From assembly GCA_012295275.1 (NCBI GenBank), contig CM022666.1:11736577-11800576 (forward strand): a stretch of 64,000 nt of DNA, read 5' to 3'. Position numbers and translations under genes: made by a program. Origin of the DNA: Chrysomallon squamiferum. Lineage: Eukaryota > Mollusca > Gastropoda > Neomphalida > Peltospiridae. Every line of letters begins with the position of its first letter. Position 1 is the first letter of the stretch. The notes beneath the pieces were generated by a model. It ran no database searches, had not been told where the DNA came from, and was given only the letters and a program-made list of their open reading frames with translations. Shown in pieces: positions 1 through 33,844 of this stretch.

Positions 1-1514
1 TTCACCTACTATAAAATAAATTATCTATTTGCAACAACAAAAATTCATATCAAATCAAAATTATTTTCCAAAATATATTTTCTTCAATTATGCAAAGCAT
101 TAAGACAATATAATACTGCAGTCTTATCATCATTTTGTCTATTTCTGTCTTAAAACATATTTATTTCACTTACACACACACACATACTTTCTTGCCCCTT
201 CTTTGGGGAATATTTATTGTTATAGTATCTAAATAAAAGTAGATATCTATATACCCATATCACCTTCATATGACACTAGTAAAATTACAGTGAAACCCCT
301 CAAAAACATAACATTAAAAAAAACAGAATTCTCTCAATTCAGATATTTTACATGGTCCTGTGAATTGTAGTTTAACACTAAAATTTAGCCTCTGTGCTGT
401 ATAAGAGGAACCACTGTGTTCCTTTAATGCAGACTTTACCCTACAAACTGGATGGTCACACTGATGTCAGTCATTACTGCATTACTTACACTTTGAATGC
501 CACTCATGCAATAATGTGATTCTGTATACAGAGTGAATTACATGTGCCCATGTTCCAGTGTCCCTGATGTGCAGTTGACAAAAACCAATTAACTGATTAA
601 TTAACAGCTTTTAAATAATTAGAGGAAAATGGATACTACCTTTGTTCTGAGATCCAGTGTTACAAAGTTGGATTAACTTCCTAATTTTGACAGTCTGCCT
701 GTAGATATTGCAATTTGAATTAATTTTTACAATTGTCCGAAACCTTTTTTGTTGTTGTGTTTTTTTTATCTTTGCAGAGTTTACAGACTGATTATTTGTT
801 CTTTGGAATTCTGAATAATTTTCTAAATGTTTCTATAAATAATTAAATGTTTAATTTTATTCAAATGTTATTGTTTTTTAGCAGTTTTATTAGTACTATG
901 TATGTAGAGAACACAAACCAACAAATGGTTTACCTCAATACTGAAATCTCTGTAAACCAGATACTGCTTAATGCCAAATTCTTTTTCAGGTCCCATTACT
1001 GTTCAGTTTTGAGTGGTTTCACTGTATGTACTTACTGCATGTATAAATCACATATCATACGCTAGTTATTTATTTCTGGGACCCGTATCACATTAAAACA
1101 GTAAAACACCATAGAAATACATGTAACTTTCTCCCTTCACAAATCATCTTATCATTTCTGTGTTTATTTCTTATCTGCTCACAGAAAATATTACTTATTT
1201 AAATGTGTTCAAAATTACAGCCACCATTCTGAACAGCTTATCTGGAAACTTACATGAACTGATGCAGCTCTAATTAATGATTAATTTAAATTTACAGCTA
1301 TTTTTAAAACAAAATGACTTCTTTCCTGGTTTAACATTAAAAACAAATTATTCACCTATCTGAAATGAATGAACATTAAGAAAGTAAGGACTGGTTTCTA
1401 ATGAAACTACTGCTGTTTTCTACCATGCTGCTAAGTTAAAGGAACACCATGCCACCATTACAGGACAACAAATGTTAAGCATGCCACGGAGCTACTACAG
1501 ATGTTAAACTATAC
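1..1514. other. No coding feature recognised (probably MED12 intron)
   Basis: AT-rich sequence with a short CA run near 172-186. I looked on the minus strand for a Gln/Pro-rich MED12 C-terminal exon and found none. The open frame at 847-1065 has no family resemblance and the base composition of the surrounding non-coding DNA. Because the last MED12 exon (1515-1622) ends at a good donor without a stop, this stretch is most simply the next intron. Confidence 0.6.
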
Positions 1515-21725
<20,211 letters not shown>

Positions 21726-21994
21726 CTTTTTTCTCTTTTCACGTCTGTTCTAATTTCCGTTAAAATTATAGAGTGCACCAAAGTCGCTTTCTTTTTTTCT
21801 CAGTTCCTGTCTTTCAGTCTGTTTGTGTGGCTCTTTCTACATACAGTACGCGTTATAGGACAGAAGACACGAATTGTGTTGCTAATCAGTAACAATTATC
21901 ATTGGATTGACAGTTACTGGTTGTTATCATCCTTACATAAATGTATGACTGACAGGAAATAGTTGTTAACAAAAAATTACTATATATACAAGAG

Positions 21995-22025
<31 letters not shown>

Positions 22026-22065
22026 GTCTTTTTTAAATTTATTTATTTATTTTAGTTTTTGTTTT

Positions 22066-22112
<47 letters not shown>

Positions 22113-22295
22113 TTAAAAGTATTTATATTAGGCCTGTACCAATGAAATCTGTTCCGGTATTTAAGAAAATACATGACGTAAGATCAATCTACAACTAATT
22201 ACTGCTCGTCATGCTACTCTAGGTTATTTCCAGTTCTAGAAAGTCGCATAAGACTCAAATTTAATAACGTCTAAATTCAATTTATATTCAATCTC

Positions 22296-22297
<2 letters not shown>

Positions 22298-22348
<51 letters not shown>

Positions 22349-22432
22349 CGTGCGTGTGTGTGTGTGTGTGAGGTTTGGGTGGGTGTGTGTGTGTGTGTGT
22401 GAGGTTTGGGTGTGTGTGTATAGATAGATAGA
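22298..22432. repeat. Interrupted (TG)n microsatellite
   Basis: A long TG tract interrupted by a short TGCG run and by two copies of tgaggtttgggtg. The interrupting unit is itself duplicated about 35 bases apart, so the tract has grown by local duplication as well as slippage. Confidence 0.9.
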
Positions 22433-22503
22433 CGTATAAAATATCATTTAATTGTTGTTTTACTTGATTTCATATGCCCTGTCTGAATTTCTGTCTGCCT
22501 TTA

Positions 22504-22544
22504 TCGTTCTACTTTTATTATTATTATTATTATTTATATTTTTA

Positions 22545-22604
<60 letters not shown>

Positions 22605-22605
22605 T
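22504..22605. repeat. (TTA)n microsatellite
   Basis: About 30 TTA/ATT units with a few substitutions. The poly-leucine open frame that covers it is a product of the repeat and is not a gene. Confidence 0.9.
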
Positions 22606-23059
22606 ATGTTATTATGATGATGTTGATGATGAAAATGAAAGTCATTTGGAAGAAAGAAAACAAAACTCAGTAAATGTATACAAAACGATTTATTATAGTA
22701 AAATACTTCTCAAAGAGAAATGTCTTAAGAGTCTTCTTTATACACACGCATACACTCCAAAATCATCTCAAACGTAATATTCTGTAACAAGAACATGCAA
22801 AGTCTGACTGGTTTAAATTAATTCCTTGCAGCTAATTAAATTAGTTTCTGTACAGTCAGATTTCAGCATATTATATATATGTTCTATAGTGTAACTTAAT
22901 CTAAGAATAATGTAAACGGCTTATTAGACTGAATAAGTGTAGAACAGAGAAATAATAAACATTGTTTCCTATTCTATAAAGGACAGTATTTAATGTTTTT
23001 AAAGTAATTAGTTCATAAATATAATCGGAGAGGAGTAAGTGCTAGCAAGATAGGTTAAA

Positions 23060-23221
23060 ATGACTGCCTCCTCTTGGGAACTTTCGTTAGCACTAGGAAC
23101 TGTGTGGACTGCGACAAGACCATATATGGCAACTGAATTTAAGGAGGAACATTCTCAGAGAGCAAGTGCGACAGACAGACCCCTGACTGTCACAGACGTG
23201 TTTCTCAACAGCTTGCTCTGA
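23060..23221 (+). CDS. Small open frame of 53 residues in a GC-richer island, doubtful
   Basis: A frame starting ATGACTGCCTCC stays open for 53 codons and ends in TGA at 23219-23221. Its composition (about half G+C) stands out from the very AT-rich surroundings. The peptide (MTASSWELSLALG... then DRPLTVTDVFLNSLL) matches no family I know. No splice sites or poly(A) signal support it, and it could equally be a non-coding conserved element or leader exon. I list it because of the compositional contrast only. Confidence 0.2.
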   Translation: MTASSWELSLALGTVWTATRPYMATEFKEEHSQRASATDRPLTVTDVFLNSLL

Positions 23222-24454
23222 TTAGAACGTTATTTTTTTTAATTTTTTTTTCATTCACTCAGAAAGTAAGGACTGCACTTTGGCCTTGACATGACAGGAT
23301 CTTAAATAATTGTAAGCATTTTTATATTTGATTAATAATGGTTTCACATTTGTGATCAGTCAGATCAGTAATTAATTTAGGCTTATTGCTTTCATTTTAA
23401 TGTCTTCTAAAAATAATAATTAAGATGTTATATTTAATTTGTTGAATATGTTAGGCGCAAATTACTTAAATGTTTTAGCGTAACTTTAACTAACCTTAGT
23501 TACTGTTTATAACAATTTTCACATGGAAATAAATTTGAAAATAAACTTGATTGATACACAGAGTTTTTCTTTGTAAACAGCTGATACATATTCATTATTT
23601 CTGTTCAGGTGACGAAACTGGTTGTGTGTGGTAAGTGTAACTGACATCACTATTTGAATTATGGTTATGTCTAATTCTTAATTTACCTGTGCTGGTATTT
23701 GAGTCTTTATGATAATGATTATTCTTTTTATTTTAAATATAAATGTCTCAGTGATATTAGATTTACGTTTTTAATAATAATTACAGGAATTTTATATGTC
23801 TATTTATTTAAAAGGCTTATAGAATGTAATTAGTTCTAGTTAACATAAGTGTTAGAAATGATTACAGGCAGACGTATCGAATTAGTATTTCTGTGCCAGG
23901 TGTCCAAATGCCAGAAATAGATAAACATGAAATCACACACATTAATCTGGCACGTTAAGCTGGTGTCGGCACACACATTAATACGGTGTTCTGAACCTGG
24001 TCAGTTTGTCCTCCTCGGACACGCCAGAGTTACAGTGTTTAATATTTCTATATCAGCGATTACCTAGGATTAAAGACTTTTGAAAAACCTTGTCTTGGTT
24101 GTTTGTAACAGTGGTTTTATGAGTAACCTATATAGTGACTAGTGAATTACGTGCGAATACGCCATATTAGCATATTATCCGCCCCACCCCCTCCACTACA
24201 AAAGGAAAACACTTATTATAGAAAATACTCATTAAAGTGGACATTTAAATAAGAAAACACTGAACAAAGAGGATTCTTAGAAAAAGTATTTTTATCAGTT
24301 ACTATATAAATAGCAACGTCTTTAAAATTAATTTCTGTAAAAATCTAAAGAGAAGAAAAAACCCATTACTTCTGCTGTCACTGAATATTACTCGAATTAG
24401 ACACATATACAAATTTGGAAAGTAAATTAAAAACATTTGGGTGGATTGCATTGA

Positions 24455-24578
<124 letters not shown>

Positions 24579-24827
24579 GTTTATCTTATATCTAAGAACA
24601 TACATAACAAAATAAATAGACGCTCTAAACTATAACAAAACATTGCATTCAAAACACTGATATTCTCCTGACAGTCATCTTCTTCGGTTTTGCAATGAAA
24701 GAAATTAATATTATCCAGTTATAAATGAGTATCATACTGTTTCAGACCTATCTGATATTTGAAAATGGGAGAACACCATTAAAACTATTAAGTATAAAGG
24801 TCCAGACTGAAAAGTGTTTTGTAAAAT

Positions 24828-26428
24828 TTACGGAGAACCTGTTTCATCTACTGAATTCACTCTACTTGAGCTGAATGCAAAACGCGGATTATCAGAATTT
24901 ATCATTTTCACAGTAGATGAGGGTACAATTATCTCGGTGAACGATGTTTCTTTCTGAAAATCTACCGATTCAGTTGTGAATGGAAAAGATGACAATGCAA
25001 AATCAGTGAAGATTGCACTGCTACGTTGGTAATCAGCAGATGCCACTGTGTTTGAAGATATAGAGATATCTTTAACAGTCTGCGCCACTGCAGTCTGTTT
25101 TTCTGTTGTTTTAAGTTGCTCTTCAGAAACAAGTGTTTGTAACTGTGCTAAATCTGTATGTTTTTTCAGTGATATAGACCCTTCTAGTGACGTTAATGAA
25201 GTTTCTAATGACACTTTGGGGAATGTCGTTGATGTTGGTAACTTCAAGGATGTTACATAATCATCAACATTTACTGAACTTTGGAGATAAAACAGAGATG
25301 AACTGGTCAAAGAAGAAATAACTGTAATTCGTTCTACATCAGCACTTGGTGTAGAATAATTCGGTCTGTTGAATGAGGAAATAATTCCACTTTCCAATGT
25401 CACTGTAGACAGTGGAACAGTAAATAATGTTGAACCTATATTCATTTGAGAATCTGTTTGTGTCGCTTTGTTTCCAGACATGGAAGTATGTTGAGAAGTA
25501 TATATCTGTGTTGGTTCAGAAAGTGGTGAGATCTCGTCAGTTTTACTGATTTTACCTGACACTGTCTGAGCTCGTTCCGATGTTGTATTGACAATTCCTG
25601 TGATGGCTGTTGTTAACTCAGACGACGGTAGACTAAAATCGTTGTTGGAAAGAGACGTTGACAGTACATTTAATGGACTGGTTATTTCGTATGCGTTTTG
25701 CAGATCATTAGTTGATGTATAATACTCTGTCTGAAGTGGGTTGGTGTGGCTAAATGATTTGGTAAGAAAGGGAGTATTATCAGAAGCTAAATTGTTGGTT
25801 TTGCTAATTTTCTCTTCTGAAATAGCATTTGAGCCTGAAAAAACGTCTGTTTTATCTGATGTAGAATCAATTGTTCTGGTTGTTTGAAAAATGTTGTGAG
25901 AGCTAACAGATATAAAGTCCGATGAGGAAGTTATTGCTAATTTATATAATCGTTCTGTCGTTTGTTTAAGTTCTTCTGAAAAAGACACAGAAATCTTCGT
26001 GCTTGAATCGTCTTTAACGACAGAAGTATATATAACTTCTTGATCGGGTACGATAGTTGATTCTCGCAATACAGAAGATGACGATGTAGAAATAATTTCT
26101 GACGTTCTGGTCACATCTGGCAGCAATGCTGAAGAAGTTTCCTCTGTTAAATATGTTGATACTGTAGCAGTGACGTCAAACCAGTCTTTCTTAGTGACTG
26201 GTGTTTCAGAACTATCAAAAACTAACAGTTTTGTTGACGATGTGTATATTGGACTAGATGACAGGTATTTTATCAATGAACCGGAATGTTCTGCTGTGAT
26301 TGTTGTCATATTCTGAGTTATTGGTGTCGACGATGTTACAGACCTTGTATCAGCAGATAATGTCGAAGATGAACCAATTTTTGTAGATGTTTCCAACACA
26401 GTTGTAGATTTTGCTTTTTCGATTGTAT
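24828..26428 (-). CDS. SEA-mucin last exon: Ser/Thr-rich tail and stop
   Basis: A single 1,601-bp exon, open to a TAA-type stop at 24828, encodes about 532 residues dominated by Ser, Thr, Val and Ile (for example TTVLETSTKIGSSSTLSA near its start). There are no cysteines to speak of and no fixed tandem repeat. It is joined in phase to the SEA exon (LIK|D). The open frame can be read about 37 bases further upstream from an internal Met, but a good acceptor at 26429-26433 marks the exon edge. Composition and length fit an extracellular O-glycosylated stalk. It could also be called a generic serine/threonine-rich protein. Confidence 0.85.
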
Positions 26429-28525
26429 CTAAGTAATAAGAATTAAAAGAATTAACTACAGACAATTTGCAGTTTTTTATATCGTAAGCAAAATTAAAAG
26501 TAGATTTACAAATAGGAAATCGAAATTTGTACCCAGATATTTTAAAGTAACTGATGTTTGTATCAAGAGTTATTTCCCTTCAGTTTATTCACACTGAGTA
26601 TTTTTCTTATCTAACAAGGAATTTAATTAATGACTAAAGAAAAAATTTGCTGAACTTTTATATTGTCGTTGTTCTGCATATAATTTATTCTTAAATGTTT
26701 TGTATACACACTTAAAAAATAATATTCCTTATAAACATATTTGTGTCACAAACTCTGTGTAGTTGTCATTTAATGTAGGAGAGGTGTGTACTTAAACGTG
26801 CATGCATTCCCCAATGTTATATTACCTTTAATCAGATGGCAAATGTTACTGGAGGACAAATCAACCATTATGGAGTCCACTAAAAGACACAAATGGTTCG
26901 TATCCACTTTCAAATTGCCCAAATAGCCGGACTTTTGTTCCGTGATGAGATACTCATTGAGGCTGTTTGCCAGATCGTTAAACCAAAAACGTCTAGTTCT
27001 AATATTGACTTGATATCTGATAATTAAACTTCCGTTTCTGAAAACAAAGCAGTTCCAGTCGATTAGTGAGGTGTAAACTGAGATGATTAGAACAAGGCTA
27101 TAAATCAGACAAATTAAACAAATTAGCTTATATAATAGAAAAATATATATAAAAATAATACGTTCAAAAATTACTTTGTTCATATTACTGTATTATGATC
27201 ACGTAAAGAAATCTGTAGAAACTGCATTAGAAGTTTACCCTAATCTTTAAGAAAGAACAGAGAAAACATTATACCTAAATTCCAATACTGTACATTGTAT
27301 ACCAGCACTGTCAACAGGAGAGTTTGGTCTTTTTAGGATCTTCACAAGCTGCGAATGGAACAGGACAACCATTATGAGGCTATATTTAGATCAGAACTTC
27401 TTACTGTTATATATACATCTTCATTAATTGTTTAATCATTATAGAACTGGATTTTATTTGTATTTATTTTTTAATGAATTATTCCTTTTAGTTAATAATT
27501 TTCCTGTTCTGGCAATTACAGCGTTTAGAATATCTGTTAGTATATGATGGAATATTTCTACTGCTATTACTATTACTACTACCACTACTACGTTAGTGGA
27601 CTCAATAAGTGTAATAACAAAACTGAATTACCTCTGAACAAAATTCATCTTGTGTCGCTGAAAACTCATCTGACGTTCGATTCGACAAGCCAGGTGTGTA
27701 ATTTCTATCAAGCAGCCGTATACTTGAAACAAACGTCCCTGTCAAACAGACAAATTAGATTAATTAAATTCTTTCAAAAATCAGAAAAATCAAAATCATA
27801 GTAAGAATTGATCTACAAAATAATTAACACATTTCATTGTTAATTTATTCTCTTATTCGCTGATTTATTTATTTATTTATTTATTTATAATGCATGAAGA
27901 GAAATCACACCGAAGGAAAAACTGAAAACATTAAATCATATATTAAGTTAAAATTGTCTTTATGTTTCTTTGATATTGCTTGTTTTCTGTTGTTGTTGTT
28001 GTTGTTGTTCATCATCATAATATCCATATCGTTATTCAGAATTCTTTAAATTTATTTACCTGTATATTGTTACATTTCGACTGACTGGGAGACAAATTAA
28101 TTACGAAAATGAATCATTATTTACTGTATTAGGTAACTATATAAAATAAAATGAAATAAATCTGTTTGTGCGTCCGTATGTGTTTTAAATTTTTTATAAT
28201 TTTGTTATATTTTATATATATGTTTTAAGTCCACCTAAAAGGTTCTTACCCTCAGGAATAAAAGATGGTATCTTGTTCGCTAGAAAAAATATAAAATAAT
28301 AAATTTTCTTTGTGTTATAAGCATTAGAAAAAACTGCCTGCAATGTTTATAAATAAAAAGGCAATACTTAAATAGATAACTATTGTTAATTAATAAAAGT
28401 GAGTACTGAAACCTTATGGGAACGATTCAGTAGGTGTGGTTTAGTATCTGAAAATGTAAATCTTAATAACAAAATCAAATAAAACACTATAAGAAATGAT
28501 AAAAGCTGTTTCAGTTCCATTATTA

Positions 28526-28577
<52 letters not shown>

Positions 28578-31500
28578 CATCATTATTATTATTATTATAT
28601 CTGATTTCATGATGGATGCACGCTCACACACAAACATCCGTACACAAAGAACTACAGACACATAAGTGAACAGTTATAACATAGCAACGCACATTATTAT
28701 ATAAATATCGATACAAATGGTCTTTTACAAATCCTAAATAATTATTTTGTTATTATTATTTTAAATTCTACATAATAAAGCATGTTTAAAAATAGCCTTA
28801 CCACGCATGAGCATTTCACTTACTCCAGTACAAACTAGTGTTTATTCATTTTTATCATTATTTTTATTATTGTATTTTTTTATTTATTTATTCTTCTGAT
28901 TATTATAATTATTTTTTTTTTTTTTTTTTTTTTTTGGGGAAGGAGGTTATTTTTTTTTTTTTTTTTTTAATACTGTTATATTTTATTTATACATTTTTTC
29001 CTGGTATATATTACTTCAAATCCGCTAGTTATTAACGGGTAATTATTTAATTGGTCAGTACTGCAACATAAAGCTAACTCAACGAACTGCTGTCAGGTTG
29101 GGATAATAATTTGGTAAAACCAGCGAGATTTCCCTTTTCAAAAATAAACAAGTTAAACATTGTTATGGTGGTAGTCCAAAACTGATCATAACTGAACGTT
29201 CAATAATATAAAAATACCAATAAGAGCAACAGCAATTTATAATTACATTAAACATAATTATACTTCAGCTTTTTCATTATAAGAATTATAGTTTCCCGGA
29301 TTTAGTCTTTTCGAATATTAAAAAAAATCACTGGAGTAGATTATTTCTGCCTTGTTCATGTCACGAGGAAACTTCTTACATTAAACCATGGATCAACCCT
29401 CTCCGACAGACGTTTATGAAATTTCATTTTCAGAACCAAGGTTGCAAAAAGTATGACAAAAACTAAACCTCTTTAACTATTTTATTTTTCTTGGGGGAAG
29501 ATGTCGTCTGGCGATGAAGAAAAAGACTAACAGATACTAGAAATCAAACACTGGTTGAAGACAGTCATAATAACAGTAAGTAATAATCTCAGCAAGCTGT
29601 TGTAGTAGTCATCATAACGTAATATCTACAACAACAAACAGGGTTCGTAGTCACATAACACTAACAGTTGATAGTAGTCATCAGTATTAACATAAATTAA
29701 ATCCATATCTACAACAACACATAACACTAACAGAGGTCGTCATCAATCATTAACATAAATAATAACAAACAACATAAACAGTAGTTAATCATAATAATTA
29801 CAGATATAGTAGTCAATAATATACAATAATACTAACAATTTGTGATAGTCACAGCAACACTAAGATAACAGTAACCATAGCAATACCAACACCAAGTAAT
29901 AGCTACAGCAACACTAAAACTTTGTAACAGCCGCAGTACTAACAAAAAGTAAGCCCAGAAGTGGTGGAAACAGTAAACTAACAGTAAACTAAAATATAGT
30001 GATAATCACAGAGGCACTAAAATAAGATACTGGTCACATATTACATTAGTTCACTTCATTCCAGTATATCATGTGAAGTGGGTTTTGTTTTTTTCTTCTC
30101 TTATAATAATTTTTTTTCTTTTTTTTTTAAAATAATGATGCCAATAAAAACGCTTGATTTATTTCAAATCATACTGTACACTATTCTGACACTGAATTAA
30201 GTATAAATTTAACAATAAAGAAACGAGAAGTGTTTAATAAAAAATGATAAAAAAAATCTTCTAAATATTTTAATGTTTAATTTCTATATAAAATGTAACA
30301 TTTAAGATTCAAAACATGTCGACTTTAACCATGCTGGTAATGACGTGCCGGTGAATGAAAAAAATAAGCATGAAGAGACAAATGAAACATTCACACTCAT
30401 ATACTCACATTCTGAAGCTCTAGCTACATTATACAAATAAAAAAAAAAAAAAACAAAGCATGAGTATAATTATACCAAATTACTTGTTTGGAATTATAAA
30501 ACAAAAAGAACCCGACGTACATAGCACAGCCATGACGATAGCCGCAACGACAACGCCAAGAAGACTAAGGAATCATAAACACCACCAACACAACTCTACA
30601 TGTGTGACGTCGTTGTATGTACTGACTGCTGACGGTATCACTTCCTGATTCATTTTCGTTTTTCCCTAAGTAGGAAATTTCAGATCTTTCGCTCGAAGGA
30701 CAATACATTGTGTAGCCTTTGGCAGCCCGGCCGTATACGCTGTTGTCAGTTGTGCTGCTCACGTCATCATCAAACCTCATATGTTTTTCAGGATATTCAA
30801 CGACATCATCTTCCAGTCCATAGTGTAATGATGAAAGACGAGGCCACTGAAAACAACAACAACAACAATAATATTAATATTAATATCAGTATTAATAGTA
30901 ATAATAATAACAGTGACGACAGCAACATTATTAACAACAACAACAACAATAATAATAATATTAATATCAGTATTAATAGTACTAATAATAACAGTGACGA
31001 CAGGAACATTATTAACAACAACAACAGTTATCACAAAGAGAAGAAGAAGCATTGACAACAACAATAACAACAACAACAACAACAATAATAATAATAACAA
31101 CAACAACAACAACAACACAACAATATTGAGCAAATACACGCAATACCCAAAATGTCTGTTTAATTTTACATCGACGGAATGAATAATCAGTCAAAGTATA
31201 GTTATTGTGCTTGTCAGCTAAATATATCGATATGTCCCACCTTCACTGGGGTACATCGACATTAAACTGATTTCTGGAATTAGGCGTGGTGTCAGGGGTA
31301 GCCCAGATGGATCCGATGTTGCCCACTCTCTTTTCAGAGAGTCACAAAATGAAATAATAAACTGCGTCTGTGTTACATTGATTGCATTTCACATTTTTAT
31401 ATTTATCATTTTTATAGCAGTTCTTAATTAACTTTATATTTATAACATGTGTATTTGGTATTTGGTGTATGGGAATTTTATATCAACTTATCTATACAAA

Positions 31501-32140
31501 CAGTATACGTTAATCAAGTATGAATTTAAAAAAAAGCTAGTTAACGTCAGCTATAGCCGAGCATGTTTGCCTTATATTTTTCAGAGTGTTGAATTATTAT
31601 CTTACAGGTTCAAATTAGCTTAGTAAAATAAATATATATACATCTATCAATATATGTCTGTCTGATTGTCTGTCTGGCTGTCACTCCGTCTATTTATCTC
31701 TGTCTGGCTGTCACTCTATCTATATATGACGTGTCAATGTGAAAATAAATGTGACAGTGTTTCTTTAAATTATTTTTTATAACAATAGAACAGTTTAATA
31801 AATGAATTAAAAATAAAAACAGCATTCAGATGTTGTATTATTTGTTACTCGAAATCAAATAAAGAACAATAAAATGATTTGTTTACAATAAAATAATATA
31901 CTAATTAATAATAACAATAGCAATAAATAACAACAATAAAATGAAAAGAAGAATTAATGTATGATTGTTGAAGTGATTTTAATATCATAATATATAATAC
32001 ATACGTATTGTAGAAACTGTGACTTGATGAAAAAATATGTAAATTAATTCACTAAGTAAGCCTAATATAACAGATAATTATTTAAACGGTTTTAATGCTG
32101 TTTTAGATTCTATCTATCTATCTATCTATCTATCTATATA

Positions 32141-32177
<37 letters not shown>

Positions 32178-32914
32178 ATCTATATATATATATATATATC
32201 GGTGTGAATGCAGTACTTTGGGGTTTTGGGGGTTTTTCTCCTTGATTTATAGCTAAGCTAGAAAATAACCTAAGAGAACTGAATATTCAAACAGATCAGA
32301 CTTTTATATTACAATGCTTTATCATTTATTTCCTTTGATAACACTCGCTCGTTGTGCATACATAATTCAATACTAGTATACTTTATACTCAATTCCTTGC
32401 TGTGAAAGAAATACTTATTGCCAAACACTGCAAATCATAAAGAAGAATATTGTAGGAGGTTTTATTTATGAAAACGATAAAAAGGTTGCTGATTCAACAA
32501 CGCGGTATGCAAGCTTTGCTATGATTAGCCCGACCTTTGTCACGTGATAAAAAAACGGCTCAGAACGAAAAACCTACTGCTGAATATGGTTATTGAATTT
32601 GTTTTCTTTCTCTTCTCTTTCTTATATTTCTGCTCTTATTTATTTTTACGAATAGTATCTTAACTCCGTTTTCTTTAATGGCATAAGCTTTTACAACACC
32701 AACAGTATATAATAAAATAACACATTCAAAACTGTAACAAACAGGTTTTGTAATTTAAGTTGGCAGCAGTTTATCTTACAAGTAGAAACTGTTTTAAGGC
32801 TTTAATGTCCGCAGGCGCTGTACTAAGTATGAATCTGTGAAATTCATTTAATTCTTGTCACTTATATACCAGGTAAAGCCTCATTTCCATGCAACACAAA
32901 CTACTTCCAAATAA

Positions 32915-32960
<46 letters not shown>

Positions 32961-33758
32961 CCCAAATTTAGTGTATATTAATTATATATTATTGTCATTA
33001 AGTCCGTGGTCATTATGCGCAAACATACACAGATATACTGTAAAAATTATGAAGCTATGTTTTGTCAGCTTAGTCAATAAGAAATATTTTGCCTCGATAA
33101 AAAAAAATGTATATATCTAAAGATGTCGATGCATGTTACTAACATTATTTCAACATTAAATAAACAAACAAACAAACAAACAAATTAAATTAAATTAAAT
33201 TAAATTAAATTAAATTAAATTAATTTAATTTAATTTAATTTAATTTAATTTAATTAATAATTATAATACAAATAAACCCACGGTACAGCCACAAAATGTT
33301 AATGGATCAACTGACAACAAATAACGTGTGTACGTTTTCTGTTTTAATGGTGGTTGATATATTAGTTTTTGTCACGATTCCATTAGGAACTATAACAGAA
33401 ATGAGTAAACGAGTTTTTCCCAGCGGTAGCACTTTAACAATATGCAGTTTTCAACTGAGTTGTTTATTTCTTAAACGTTAGAAAAGTAAAACGTGTTTTG
33501 AGAGGTTCGTACTAATCAACTTTACAAATCTGCTTATTACAAACTAATTTTTTAAATTAACTACTTTCTTCAAACATTATTACTTTGTATATATTAGAAT
33601 TACATAATTATTATAATTTACATTGTTATCTAAATTAAATTGAAATAAAAACATTTTTATTAAATCTGACATCAAAGAATAAAATTTTCAAGAAGACTGA
33701 TCCTATAATTATCTTTTTCAATATTTATGCAAATGTATCATTGCTACTATATTGGAAA

Positions 33759-33844
<86 letters not shown>

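Noticed and set aside
30460-30648. 62-codon plus-strand frame beginning MSIIIPNYLFG
   Set aside because: Antisense shadow of the SEA-mucin membrane-anchor exon; no splice or family support.
30708-31194. Several Asn-, Ile-, Leu- and Val-rich frames on both strands
   Set aside because: They follow AAC/AAT repeats; the only supported coding part here is SEA-mucin exon 2 on the minus strand.
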